A stretch of DNA of 64,000 bases from Ramlibacter ginsenosidimutans. Lineage in GTDB: Bacteria; Pseudomonadota; Gammaproteobacteria; Burkholderiales; Burkholderiaceae_C. Of this stretch, positions 37,432 through 46,308 are shown in pieces. The notes under the pieces were generated by a model. It was not told the origin of the DNA. It saw only the letters and a program-made list of their open reading frames with translations, and made no database searches. Made by a program: the position numbers and the translations under genes. Every line of letters begins with the position of its first letter. The first letter of the stretch is position 1. The stretch is taken from NCBI RefSeq assembly GCF_042678185.1, contig NZ_JBHUDQ010000021.1. One strand, given 5' to 3'.

Positions 37432-40400
37432 TCAGCTGTTGATCTGGCCCCACAGCTTCTCCAGCCGCTTGAGGCTGACCGGCTGGGGCGTGCGCAATTC
37501 CTGCGCGAAGAAGCTCACGCGCAGCTCCTCGAGCAGCCAGCGGAAGTCTTCCATTCGCTCATCGACCACGCCCTTGCGCTCGGCCAGGAGACGCCAGTAC
37601 CGCTGCTCCTGCGGTTTCAGCTCCGCCGTCCTCGCCGCATCCCGGGCGGGGTCGGCGCGCAGCTTGTCCAGGCGCAGCACGATCGCTTTCAGGTAGCGAG
37701 GCAGGTGCTGCAGCCGCGCCCAGGGCGTGGCCGCCAGGAAGCGCCGGGGCACGAGCCGCTGCAGTTGCTGCGCGGCATCGGCGGTTGCCTCCGGCTGGAT
37801 CCGGGTCTCCTTGATCTTCCGGGCGGCCGCCGCGTAGTCGCCCAGGATGGTCGCGGCGAGTCGCGCCACCTCGTTGGCGATGAGGGTCAGGCGGCCGCGG
37901 CCTTCGTCCAGGCGGCGCTGGAAGTCGGCGGCGGTGGCCGGCAGCGGGTCCATCAGGAAGGCGCGATCCAGCGCGACCTCCACGATCTGGTCGCGCAGTT
38001 CTTCGTGCGTCCCGAGCGGCATGTAGGCCACGGCCATTTTCTGCAGGTCGGGAATGTTCTTCTCGAGGTACTTCAGCGCATCGCGCAACTGCAGCGCGAA
38101 CAGCCGCCGCAGGCCGGCGCGGTGGCGCGCTGCCGCGACCTCGGGCTCGTCGAACACCTCGATGCTCACCGCATCCTTCTGGTCGATCAACGCGGGGAAG
38201 CCGACGAGGCTGGTCCCGCCCTTGCGGATCTCCATCAGCTCGGGCAACTCCCCGAAGGTCCAGGCCGTGTAGCGTTGCTCCGCGGGCGTGGCTCCTCCCT
38301 GCTTGGCGGAAACGCCGGCCGCAGGGCTCGCGGCGCCTGCCGGCATCGCGCTCCGGCCGGCAGCAGCGTTCCCGCCCTGCCCTTGCGCGGAGGGCGCGGG
38401 AGCGGCAGACACCTTCAGGCCTGCCAGCGCCTGGAACGCACCGCGTGCCTTCGCGCCCAGTTCCGCCTTCAGCGCGCCGAGATTGCGCCCCATGCCCAGC
38501 TGGCGTCCGTGCTCGTCGATCACGCGGATGTTCATGAACAGGTGCTGCGGCACCATGTCCGGCTTGAAGTCCGTGCGCTTCACGTCGAGGCTGGTCTCGT
38601 CGCGCACCAGCTTGAGCAGGACGTCCGTCAGGCTGCCGTGCCCGAAGCGCTCCGGCGCCGTGAGCAGGCCCGCGACGCGCGCGGCCGACTCCGGCAGCGG
38701 GACGAACCGGGAGCGCGGTTTCTGCGGCAGGCTTTTCAGCAAGGCCTGCACCTTGTCCTTCAGCATGCCGGGCACCAGCCACTCGACCCGGTCCTCGTTC
38801 ACCTGGTTGAGGACGAACAGCGGCAGGCTCACGGTCAGCCCGTCGCGCGGGTCCCCCGGTTCGTGCAGGTAGCTCGCCGCGCAATCCACGCCCCCGAGCT
38901 TCACCGTCTTCGGGAACGCGCTGCTGGTGATGCCGGCCGCCTCGTGGCGCATCAGCTCGTCGCGCGTGAGCTTCAGCAGGTCGGGCCGGCCGCGGCTCGC
39001 CTCCCGGTACCAGCTCTCGAAGGTCGTGCCGCTGTACACGTCCTTGGGCAGCTGCTGGTCGTAGAACGCGTAGATCAGCTCCTCGTCCACGAGCACGTCC
39101 TGGCGCCGCGACTTGTGTTCGAGCTCCTCCACTTGCCGGACCAGCTTCTGGTTGGCGGCAAGGAAAGGCAGGCGCGTCTCCCACTCGCCCGTGACCAGGC
39201 CCTCGCGGATGAAGATCTCGCGCGCGCCCTGCAGGTCCGCGCGCGCGAACGGCACGCGCCGGCCGCTGTAGATCACGAGTCCGTACAGCGTGGCGCGCTC
39301 GAGCGCCACGACCTCGGCCGCCTTCTTTTCCCAGTGCGGGTCCAGCAGTTGCTTCTTCAGCAGGTGGCCGGCGACCTCCTCCACCCACTGCGGCTCGATG
39401 TTGGCCATGCCGCGGCCGAACAGGCGCGTCGTTTCGACCAGTTCCGCGCAAACGACCCAGCGCCCCGGCCGCTTCTTCAGGTGCGCACCCGGATGGCGGT
39501 AGAACTTGATGCCCCTCGCGCCGAGATACGCCTCGTCGTCTTCCAGCTTGAAGCCGATGTTGCCCAGCAGGCCCGACAGCATGGCCTTGTGCAGTTGCTC
39601 GTAGCTCGCGGGCTGCTCGTTCATGCGCCACTTGTGCTCGGTGACGACCGTGAGCAACTGGCTGTGGACGTCGCGCCATTCGCGCACGCGCCGCACGTTG
39701 ATGAAGTTCTGCCGCAGGAGTTGTTCGTACTGGCGGTTCGAGAGCCGGTGGTGAGGGCCTTCGGCCCCCACCACGGGTGGAGCATCAGGAGAACTCCCGC
39801 GCAAGGCGCGGGAGTGTGTGCCGTGCCCGCCGCGCGATTCGTCCAGCCACTGCCACAGCCGCAGGTAGCCGGAGAACTCGCTCTTCTCGTCGTCGAACTT
39901 GGCGTGCTGCTGGTCCGCCTGGGCCTGCAGCTCCATCGGCCGGTCGCGCACGTCCTGCAGCGACAGGGCCGACGCGATCACGAGCACCTCGTGCAGGGCG
40001 CCGCGCTGGCGCGCCTCCAGGATCATGCGGCCCACCCGCGGGTCCAGCGGCAGGCGCGCCAGCTCCGCGCCCATCGTCGTGAGGGCGTTGTCGTCGTCCA
40101 CCGCGCCGAGCTCGTTGAGCAGCTGGTAGCCGTCGGCGATGGCGCGCCGCGAAGGCGGGTCGATGAAGGGGAAGTCCTCCACCACACCGAGGTGCAGCGA
40201 CTTCATGCGCAGGATCACGCCGGCCAGGGACGAGCGCAGGATCTCCGGGTCGGTGAAGCGGGGCCGGCCGGCGAAATCCTGCTGGTCGTACAGGCGGATG
40301 CAGATGCCGTTCGCCACCCGCCCGCAGCGGCCGGCGCGCTGGTTGGCCGCGGCCTGGCTGATGGGCTCGACCAGCAGCTGTTCCACCTTGCTGCGGAAGC

Positions 40401-41376
40401 TGTAGCGCTTCACGCGCGCCGTGCCGGTGTCGATCACGTAGCGGATGCCGGGAACCGTGAGCGAGGTCTCGGCCACGTTGGTCGCGAGCACGATGCGCCG
40501 GCCCGCGTGCGCGTCGAAGATGCGGTCCTGCTCCGCCTGCGACAGCCGCGCGAACAGCGGCAGCACTTCGGCGTTGCGCGTGAGTGCATCGTGCGCCAGG
40601 TGCTTGCGCAGGTGGTCGGCAGCCTCGCGGATCTCGCGCTCTCCGGGCAGGAACACGAGAATGTCGCCCGCGTCGGGGCGGCCTCGCCAAAGTTCGTCCA
40701 CCGCGTCAGCGATGGCGTCGTTCAGGTCGTGGTCGCGCGACTCCTCGAAGGGCTGCCAGCGCTGTTCGACCGGGAAGGTGCGGCCGGACACGTAGATCAC
40801 CGGCGCCGGTCCCTGCGCCGACGCAAAGTGCTCGGCGAAGCGCTCCGCGTCGATGGTCGCGGAGGTCACCACCACCTTCAGGTCCGGGCGGCGCGGCAAC
40901 AGCTGCCGCAGGTACCCGAGCAGGAAGTCGATGTTGAGGCTGCGCTCGTGCGCCTCGTCGATGATGATGGTGTCGTAGGCCGACAGCATCGGGTCGGACT
41001 GCGTCTCCGCAAGCAGGATGCCGTCGGTCATCAGCTTGACCGACGCATCGCGCGCGAGGCGGTCCTGGAACCGCACCTTGAACCCGACGACCTCCCCGAG
41101 CGGCGTGTCCAGCTCCTGCGCGATGCGCTTGGCGACGCTGGACGCCGCGATGCGCCGCGGCTGGGTGTGGCCGATCAGCTTGCCCTTGCCGGGCGGCGCC
41201 CCGAGCTTGCCGCGGCCCATCGCCAGCGCGATCTTGGGCAATTGCGTGGTCTTGCCCGAACCGGTTTCGCCGCAGACGATCACCACCTGGTGCGCGGCGA
41301 TCGCGGCCGTGATCTCCTCGCGCTTGGCGGAGACCGGCAGGTTGTCGGGAAAGGTGATGTTCAGCGAGGCGGGCAA
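37432..41376 (-). CDS. hrpA: DEAH-box ATP-dependent RNA helicase HrpA
   Basis: 1314 residues, in line with HrpA. Walker A GETGSGKTTQ, DEAH box IIDEAHERS, SAT motif TSATIDAERF, motif VI region QAAANQRAGRCGRV, then the HA2/OB domains and the long C-terminal DUF3418 region (SFKLEDDEAYLG-like blocks; LSLPLFVLNQVNE-type segment). It remodels RNA-protein complexes; in E. coli it rescues stalled ribosomes. Two oddities: an extra segment rich in Ser/Pro/His near residue 530, encoded by palindromic DNA (39749-39815), and a long Ala/Gly/Pro linker near residue 1000. Neither breaks the frame. Confidence 0.94.
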   Translation of the reverse strand: MPASLNITFPDNLPVSAKREEITAAIAAHQVVIVCGETGSGKTTQLPKIALAMGRGKLGAPPGKGKLIGHTQPRRIAASSVAKRIAQELDTPLGEVVGFKVRFQDRLARDASVKLMTDGILLAETQSDPMLSAYDTIIIDEAHERSLNIDFLLGYLRQLLPRRPDLKVVVTSATIDAERFAEHFASAQGPAPVIYVSGRTFPVEQRWQPFEESRDHDLNDAIADAVDELWRGRPDAGDILVFLPGEREIREAADHLRKHLAHDALTRNAEVLPLFARLSQAEQDRIFDAHAGRRIVLATNVAETSLTVPGIRYVIDTGTARVKRYSFRSKVEQLLVEPISQAAANQRAGRCGRVANGICIRLYDQQDFAGRPRFTDPEILRSSLAGVILRMKSLHLGVVEDFPFIDPPSRRAIADGYQLLNELGAVDDDNALTTMGAELARLPLDPRVGRMILEARQRGALHEVLVIASALSLQDVRDRPMELQAQADQQHAKFDDEKSEFSGYLRLWQWLDESRGGHGTHSRALRGSSPDAPPVVGAEGPHHRLSNRQYEQLLRQNFINVRRVREWRDVHSQLLTVVTEHKWRMNEQPASYEQLHKAMLSGLLGNIGFKLEDDEAYLGARGIKFYRHPGAHLKKRPGRWVVCAELVETTRLFGRGMANIEPQWVEEVAGHLLKKQLLDPHWEKKAAEVVALERATLYGLVIYSGRRVPFARADLQGAREIFIREGLVTGEWETRLPFLAANQKLVRQVEELEHKSRRQDVLVDEELIYAFYDQQLPKDVYSGTTFESWYREASRGRPDLLKLTRDELMRHEAAGITSSAFPKTVKLGGVDCAASYLHEPGDPRDGLTVSLPLFVLNQVNEDRVEWLVPGMLKDKVQALLKSLPQKPRSRFVPLPESAARVAGLLTAPERFGHGSLTDVLLKLVRDETSLDVKRTDFKPDMVPQHLFMNIRVIDEHGRQLGMGRNLGALKAELGAKARGAFQALAGLKVSAAPAPSAQGQGGNAAAGRSAMPAGAASPAAGVSAKQGGATPAEQRYTAWTFGELPELMEIRKGGTSLVGFPALIDQKDAVSIEVFDEPEVAAARHRAGLRRLFALQLRDALKYLEKNIPDLQKMAVAYMPLGTHEELRDQIVEVALDRAFLMDPLPATAADFQRRLDEGRGRLTLIANEVARLAATILGDYAAAARKIKETRIQPEATADAAQQLQRLVPRRFLAATPWARLQHLPRYLKAIVLRLDKLRADPARDAARTAELKPQEQRYWRLLAERKGVVDERMEDFRWLLEELRVSFFAQELRTPQPVSLKRLEKLWGQINS
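39749..39815. repeat. Two palindromic hairpin elements in frame inside hrpA
   Basis: Hairpin 1 is TGGTGAGGGCC-TTC-GGCCCCCACCA (39749-39773), with one mismatch in 11 pairs. Hairpin 2 is ACTCCCGCGC-AAG-GCGCGGGAGT (39793-39815), perfect over 10 pairs. They encode an extra Ser/Pro/His/Gly-rich stretch (THSRALRGSSPDAPPVVGAE) between conserved HrpA blocks. This looks like a REP/BIME-type palindromic element that entered the gene without disrupting the frame. Confidence 0.7.
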
Positions 41377-41446
41377 GACGGCACGGGGGAAAGCCCGTGA
41401 TTATCCGATGCGGGCGCGCCGCGCGCAGGCCGGCGCCGTGCTGCCC

Positions 41447-42682
41447 TCAGGCCGCGACGGGGTCGGACCCGTCCGGCGTATCGCGGCCGAGCTCCGCGAT
41501 CTGCCCGAGCTGCTGGTCGAAGAAGGCCATGCGGGTGCGGTAGCTCCAGGCCGTGCGGGCCATGGCGCGCGCGGTGGAAATCGCGTGCGAAGGACGCAGC
41601 TTGGTGCTGGTGGCGAGCACGCCGATGCCCACCTCGGCCAGCCACGCCGTCTCTGGATGCACCAGCGCGTCCGGGTCCCGGGTGGTGCTGAGCGAAACGG
41701 GGCGCACCAGCCGGTCGCGGATCTGCCGGGCGAGCTGGGCGAGCGTCTCCACGTCGCCCATGTTGGGGAGCAGCAGCAGGAAGCCGTCCTCTCCCAGCCG
41801 GCCCATCTCCACGTTCTGCGGCACGCAGCGCCGCAGGCGCGCGGCGCAGACGAACAGCGCATGATTGGACGCCGCGCGCCCGTGCAAATTCTCCAGCGCG
41901 TAGAGATTGGCGAGACAGATCGCCAGCACGCCGATCGGCCTGGCCTCGGCGTCGCGATGGAAGAACACGTCGCCCACCATCTGCCCGGTCTCGACGTGCG
42001 AGCGCATGCGCGTGACGGGGTCGTAGCTGGGACCGTGCGCCAGCACGTGCGACAGCTCCAGCAGGTAGGAGTAGCGCGCCCACAGGACGGACCCGATCAC
42101 GCACAGGAAAGCCACGCCCGCGAAGGCGCTCAGCGCGTGCACCGGCCACGCCGTCGTGCGGGTCAGCGCGATCCAGCCGAGGCCCGCGACCGCCACCAGC
42201 ATGCAGGCGATGGCCGCCACCGCGGCCCAGCCCTGGTTGTCGCCTCGCAGCGCCCCGCGCGCCGCGATCACGAGCATGGCCGCACCGACACCGAACGCGC
42301 ACAGCGAGCCGAGCGCCAGGGCCTGCGGCGGCTCCAGCAGCCAGCTGGCGGCTAGCACCGCGGCGCCCAGGCCCACGAGCAGGGCCACCGGCTTGCGGCC
42401 GCCGACGTCCTGGCGCAGCACGCCCAGTGTCGACAGCAGCATCAGCGCCATGGTGACAGCGACGATCACCGCGACGTGCGACAGGACACGCGCCTCGGCC
42501 GCGCCCTGCACGGGCAGCCAGCCGAGGAACGCGGCCACGAACAGGGCGGAAAACAGCGCGGTGAGGCCCGCCATCAGCGCGACCCGCCGGTGCGAACGGC
42601 GGAACGCGGCCAGCGAGACCACCAGCATCAGCGTCGCCGTGCAGAAGAAAGCGCCCCAGGCACCGGCGGCGACGTTGTCCAT
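41447..42682 (-). CDS. Membrane protein with degenerate GGDEF domain (paralogue 1)
   Basis: 411 residues: six or seven membrane helices in residues 8-205, then a diguanylate-cyclase-like domain (LSHVLAHGPSYDPVTRMRSH; GVLAICLANLYALENLHGRA; RLGEDGFLLLLPN). The GGDEF signature reads GEDGF (297-301) and the Asp of the first metal site is missing (CLANL in place of a DIDHF-like block), so diguanylate cyclase activity is unlikely; c-di-GMP or GTP sensing is possible. The neighbour at 42744-43970 is a clear paralogue. Start placed at 42682 (MDNVAAGAWGAFF) to match the paralogue; no strong ribosome site is visible. Confidence 0.82.
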   Translation of the reverse strand: MDNVAAGAWGAFFCTATLMLVVSLAAFRRSHRRVALMAGLTALFSALFVAAFLGWLPVQGAAEARVLSHVAVIVAVTMALMLLSTLGVLRQDVGGRKPVALLVGLGAAVLAASWLLEPPQALALGSLCAFGVGAAMLVIAARGALRGDNQGWAAVAAIACMLVAVAGLGWIALTRTTAWPVHALSAFAGVAFLCVIGSVLWARYSYLLELSHVLAHGPSYDPVTRMRSHVETGQMVGDVFFHRDAEARPIGVLAICLANLYALENLHGRAASNHALFVCAARLRRCVPQNVEMGRLGEDGFLLLLPNMGDVETLAQLARQIRDRLVRPVSLSTTRDPDALVHPETAWLAEVGIGVLATSTKLRPSHAISTARAMARTAWSYRTRMAFFDQQLGQIAELGRDTPDGSDPVAA

Positions 42683-42743
42683 GCGGACCACGATAGCAAA
42701 GCGCGGCAACGTCCGCCAGACGCCGCTTGCCTAAGAGCAGACT

Positions 42744-43970
42744 TTAGGCGGCGGCGACGGCGGCCGGGTGCACAGACATTTCGGCGATCTGCCCGGCCTG
42801 CGGGTCGAACACCGCGATGCGCGTGCCGTAGCTCCAGGCCGTGCGCGCCATCGCCCGCGCGGTCGCGACCGCTTGCGCCGGCCGGACCTTGGTGCTGGTC
42901 GACAACACGCCGATGCCGACGTCCGCCGCCCAGCTCGTGCCGCGCGCGTCGATCAGTCCGGGTTCGCGGCTGATGCTCAGGGACACCGGTCGGCTCAGGC
43001 GGTCGCGCAACTGGCGCGCGAGCCGCTCCAGCGCGCGCAGGTCCTCCATGCTGCGGGTGAGCAGCAGGAATCCATCCTCGCCCAGGCGCCCCATCTCGAT
43101 CGTCTGCGGCACGCAACGGCGAAGGCGGCCCGCGCAGATGAACAGCGCGTGATTGAACGCGGCGCGCCCGTGCAGGTTCTCCAGCGCGTACAGGTTGGCG
43201 ATGCACACGGCCAGCACGCCGACGGGCCGCGCCTCGGCATCGCGCTGGAAGAACAGGTCGCCGACCATCTGGCCGGTCTCGTTGTGCGAGCGCATGCGGG
43301 TGACCGGGTCGTAGCTGGGGCCGTGCGCCATCACCTCGGAGAGCTCCAGCAGGTACGAGTAGCGCGCCCAGAGCGCCGCCGCCATCACCGACAGGTAGGC
43401 CATCCCCGCCAGGGCGCTGACGGCGTGCACGGCCCAGCCGGCGTCGCGGTCGAGGGCGATCCAGCCCAGGCCGCCGAGGGCCGGCAACAGGAAGGCCATC
43501 GCGGCCACCGTGCTCCATGCGAGGCGGTCACCCCGCCGGGCGCGGCGCATCGCGATCGCGAGCATGCAGCAGGCCATGAGGAAGGCGGCGGCGACGCTCA
43601 GGAACAGCGCGCGCTCCGCCGGCATCGCCCAGCCGGTGCCCAGCACCAGGACGTCGACGATGGCCAGCGTCGCGACGGCGCGCCTGGCCGCGCCCTGCTG
43701 GCGCAGCAGTCCGAGCAGGGCCAGCAGCATGAGCGCCAGCGTGCTCGCGACCGCCATCCCGAGGTGCGCGAGCACGCGCGCTTCGGCGGCGCCAGCCAGC
43801 GGCATGGCGCCGAGATAGGCCGCGGCGAACAGCGCCGAGACGAGCGCAGACAGGCCCGCCGTCAGGGCCACGCGCCGGTGCAGCCGCACCCAGGCCACCA
43901 GCGCGATGCCGGCCATGAGGGCGGCGGTCCCGAAGAACGCGCCCCAGCACCCGGCAGAGACAGGATCCAT
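42744..43970 (-). CDS. Membrane protein with degenerate GGDEF domain (paralogue 2)
   Basis: 408 residues, colinear with the downstream paralogue: MDPVSAGCWGAFFGTAALM matches MDNVAAGAWGAFF, and GRLGEDGFLLL, NLYALENLHGRA and HGPSYDPVTRMRSH are shared. Same architecture: N-terminal multi-helix membrane sensor and C-terminal domain with GEDGF instead of GGDEF and no metal-site Asp. Tandem duplication with both copies keeping the same altered signature implies selection for a non-catalytic role. It is divergent from argA, with 87 bp between the starts. Confidence 0.82.
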   Translation of the reverse strand: MDPVSAGCWGAFFGTAALMAGIALVAWVRLHRRVALTAGLSALVSALFAAAYLGAMPLAGAAEARVLAHLGMAVASTLALMLLALLGLLRQQGAARRAVATLAIVDVLVLGTGWAMPAERALFLSVAAAFLMACCMLAIAMRRARRGDRLAWSTVAAMAFLLPALGGLGWIALDRDAGWAVHAVSALAGMAYLSVMAAALWARYSYLLELSEVMAHGPSYDPVTRMRSHNETGQMVGDLFFQRDAEARPVGVLAVCIANLYALENLHGRAAFNHALFICAGRLRRCVPQTIEMGRLGEDGFLLLTRSMEDLRALERLARQLRDRLSRPVSLSISREPGLIDARGTSWAADVGIGVLSTSTKVRPAQAVATARAMARTAWSYGTRIAVFDPQAGQIAEMSVHPAAVAAA

Positions 43971-44057
43971 CGCGCGACGATAGCGCAAACGGGCGACGTC
44001 GCTAAGGTCGTTCCCTTACACTGTCGCGCCAAGTCCTCACCGCGCCAGCCGCCGTCG

Positions 44058-45407
44058 ATGTCCGCGATCTTCAATTTCACCTTCGTGCCCTGGTTCCGCT
44101 CGGTGGCGCCCTACATCCACATGCACCGCGGCAAGACCTTCGTGGTCGCCATGGCAGGCGAGGCGATCGCCGCGGGCAAGCTGGCCACCATCGTCCAGGA
44201 CATCGCGCTGATCCAGAGCATGGGCGTGAAGATCGTGCTGGTGCACGGCTTCCGCCCGCAGGTCAACGAGCAGCTCAAGGCCAAGGGCCATGCGGCCCGC
44301 TACTCGCACGGGATGCGCATCACCGACGAAGTGGCGCTCGATTGCGCGCAGGAGGCCGCGGGCCAGCTGCGCTACGAGATCGAGGCGGCCTTCAGCCAGG
44401 GGCTGCCCAACACCCCCATGGCGGGTGCCACGGTGCGGGTGATCTCGGGCAACTTCATCACGGCGCGTCCGGTCGGCATCCTGGATGGCATCGACTTCCA
44501 GCATTCCGGCCTGGTCCGCAAGCTGGACGTCGCCGGCATCAAGCGCACCATCGACCTCGGCGCGCTGGTGCTGCTGTCGCCCTTCGGCTTCTCGCCGACC
44601 GGCGAGGCGTTCAACCTCACCATGGAAGAAGTCGCGACCAGCGTGGCCATCGCGCTGCAGGCGGACAAGCTGATCTTCCTCACCGAGGTGCCGGGCGTGC
44701 GCGTGAAGCCGCTGGAAGCCGATGGCGAAGACAACCCCATCGACACGGAACTGCCGCTCGCGGCGGCCGAACGGCTGCTGCAGCAACTGCCCCCGGCCAG
44801 CCAGCCGACGGACACCTCGTTCTACCTGCAGCACTGCGTCAAGGCCTGCAAGGCCGGCGTGGAACGCAGCCACATCATTCCGTTCGCGGTGGACGGCTCG
44901 CTGCTGCTGGAGATCTACGTGCACGACGGCATCGGCACGATGGTGGTGGACGAAAAGCTCGAGGAGTTGCGCGAGGCCACCGCCGACGACGTGGGCGGCA
45001 TCCTGCAGCTGATCGAACCCTTCGAGAAGGACGGCACGCTGGTGAAGCGGGACCGCACCGAGATCGAGCGGGACATCGCCAACTACACCATCCTGGACCA
45101 CGACGGCGTGATCTTCGCCTGCGCCGCGCTGTATCCGTATCCGGAGGCCCGCACCGGCGAGATGGCGGCCCTCACGGTGTCACCGCAGAGCCAGGGCCAG
45201 GGCGACGGCGAGAAGATCCTGCGGCGCGTGGAGCAACGCGCGCGCGCCATGGGGCTGGAGAGCATCTTCGTGCTCACCACCCGCACCATGCACTGGTTCC
45301 TCAAGCGCGGCTTCGTGCAGGTGGACCCGGACTGGCTGCCCGAGGCGCGCAAGCGCAAGTACAGCTGGGACCGCAAGAGCATGGTGTTCGTGAAGAAGCT
45401 CACCTAG
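44058..45407 (+). CDS. argA: Amino-acid N-acetyltransferase (N-acetylglutamate synthase) ArgA
   Basis: 449 residues in the classical two-domain form: an N-terminal amino-acid-kinase-like domain (FRSVAPYIHMHRGKTFVVAM; KIVLVHGFRPQVNEQLKAKG) that binds arginine for feedback inhibition, and a C-terminal GNAT acetyltransferase (EMAALTVSPQSQGQGDGEKI; FVLTTRTMHWFLKRGFVQVD). It makes N-acetylglutamate, the first step of arginine biosynthesis. The ATG at 44058 starts the homology (MSAIFNFTFVPWFRSVAPYI). The GNAT Q/R-x-x-G-x-G loop reads QGQGDG. Confidence 0.96.
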   Translation: MSAIFNFTFVPWFRSVAPYIHMHRGKTFVVAMAGEAIAAGKLATIVQDIALIQSMGVKIVLVHGFRPQVNEQLKAKGHAARYSHGMRITDEVALDCAQEAAGQLRYEIEAAFSQGLPNTPMAGATVRVISGNFITARPVGILDGIDFQHSGLVRKLDVAGIKRTIDLGALVLLSPFGFSPTGEAFNLTMEEVATSVAIALQADKLIFLTEVPGVRVKPLEADGEDNPIDTELPLAAAERLLQQLPPASQPTDTSFYLQHCVKACKAGVERSHIIPFAVDGSLLLEIYVHDGIGTMVVDEKLEELREATADDVGGILQLIEPFEKDGTLVKRDRTEIERDIANYTILDHDGVIFACAALYPYPEARTGEMAALTVSPQSQGQGDGEKILRRVEQRARAMGLESIFVLTTRTMHWFLKRGFVQVDPDWLPEARKRKYSWDRKSMVFVKKLT

Positions 45408-45589
45408 GAGTTTGCGCTGGCAGCCTGCGCAGTCTGTTTCACCAGGCGCAGGCGCCCAGGCGTGACAAAGCCGCGCGCGAGGCCTATCGTGGGCCCCTCG
45501 CGCGGCGCAGGACGCCCGTCCTACCGTGCCGGCGCCCAGCGCCGACACCCGGGATCCCGCAGCCGCTCTACCTTCGGCAGGAGCTTGCG

Positions 45590-46288
45590 ATGAACAGCGT
45601 GTCCACGACCCCCGTTCTCCAGGAAGTCCGGATTCCCCTCGCCGCCGGCTCGCTCGCCGGCGACCTCGGCCTGCCCCAGCACCCGCGCGGCCTCGTGCTG
45701 TTCGCGCACGGCAGCGGCAGTGGCAGGCACAGCGCGCGCAACCGGCAGGTCGCCGCGCGGCTGCAGCAGGCGGGCGTCGCGACCCTGCTGTTCGACCTGC
45801 TCACGCCGCAGGAGGAACAGGTGGACCTGCGCACCCGCGAACACCGTTTCGACATCGCACTGCTCACGCGGCGGCTGGAATCGGCCGCGGAATGGACGCG
45901 CAGCGACCCGCGCCTGCACGAGCTGCCGCTGGGCTTCTTCGGCGCGAGCACCGGCAGCGCAGCGGCCCTGATCGCCGCGGCGCAGCTGGGTCGGCGGGTG
46001 TCTGCAGTCGTCTCGCGCGGCGGCCGGCCCGGGCTGGCCGGACCCGCGGCGCTGGCCGCGGTCACCGCGCCGACGCTGCTGATCGTCGGCGGTGCCGACC
46101 AGGGCGTGCTGGAAGAAAACGAAGAAGCGCTGCGCCACCTGCGCTGCGCCAGCGACCTGGAGATCGTGCCCGGCGCCTCCCACCTGTTCGAGGAAGCCGG
46201 CGCGCTGGAAAGAGTGGCGGAGCTCGCCAGCGACTGGTTCACACGCCACCTCGCGAGCGTGGCGCACTCCGCCCGGGATCCCGCCTGA
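45590..46288 (+). CDS. Alpha/beta hydrolase, dienelactone-hydrolase-like
   Basis: 232 residues with an intact Ser-Asp-His triad: nucleophile in FFGASTGSAAAL (GxSxG), Asp in GGADQGV, His in GASHLFEE. The oxyanion block LVLFAHGSGSGRHSARN is present. Small proteins of this type are often encoded beside phosphoribosyltransferase and erythromycin-esterase-like genes in stress-related clusters; here only the esterase-like gene follows, after 20 bp. The natural substrate is unknown. GGCAGGAG precedes the ATG. The 182-bp gap upstream holds no gene. Confidence 0.86.
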   Translation: MNSVSTTPVLQEVRIPLAAGSLAGDLGLPQHPRGLVLFAHGSGSGRHSARNRQVAARLQQAGVATLLFDLLTPQEEQVDLRTREHRFDIALLTRRLESAAEWTRSDPRLHELPLGFFGASTGSAAALIAAAQLGRRVSAVVSRGGRPGLAGPAALAAVTAPTLLIVGGADQGVLEENEEALRHLRCASDLEIVPGASHLFEEAGALERVAELASDWFTRHLASVAHSARDPA

Positions 46289-46308
46289 GTCGTCCGCAGG
46301 AGATCGCC

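Noticed and set aside
37330..41400. Open frame of over 1300 codons antisense to hrpA
   Set aside because: The composition (His/Arg/Leu/Gln-rich) is that of a reversed-codon shadow, and hrpA has complete helicase motifs throughout.
45474..45504. Inverted repeat CGCGCGAGG ... CCTCGCGCG upstream of the alpha/beta hydrolase gene
   Set aside because: It has a long loop, consists of simple CG-rich sequence and lies 85 bp from the start without a promoter; chance is likely in this composition.
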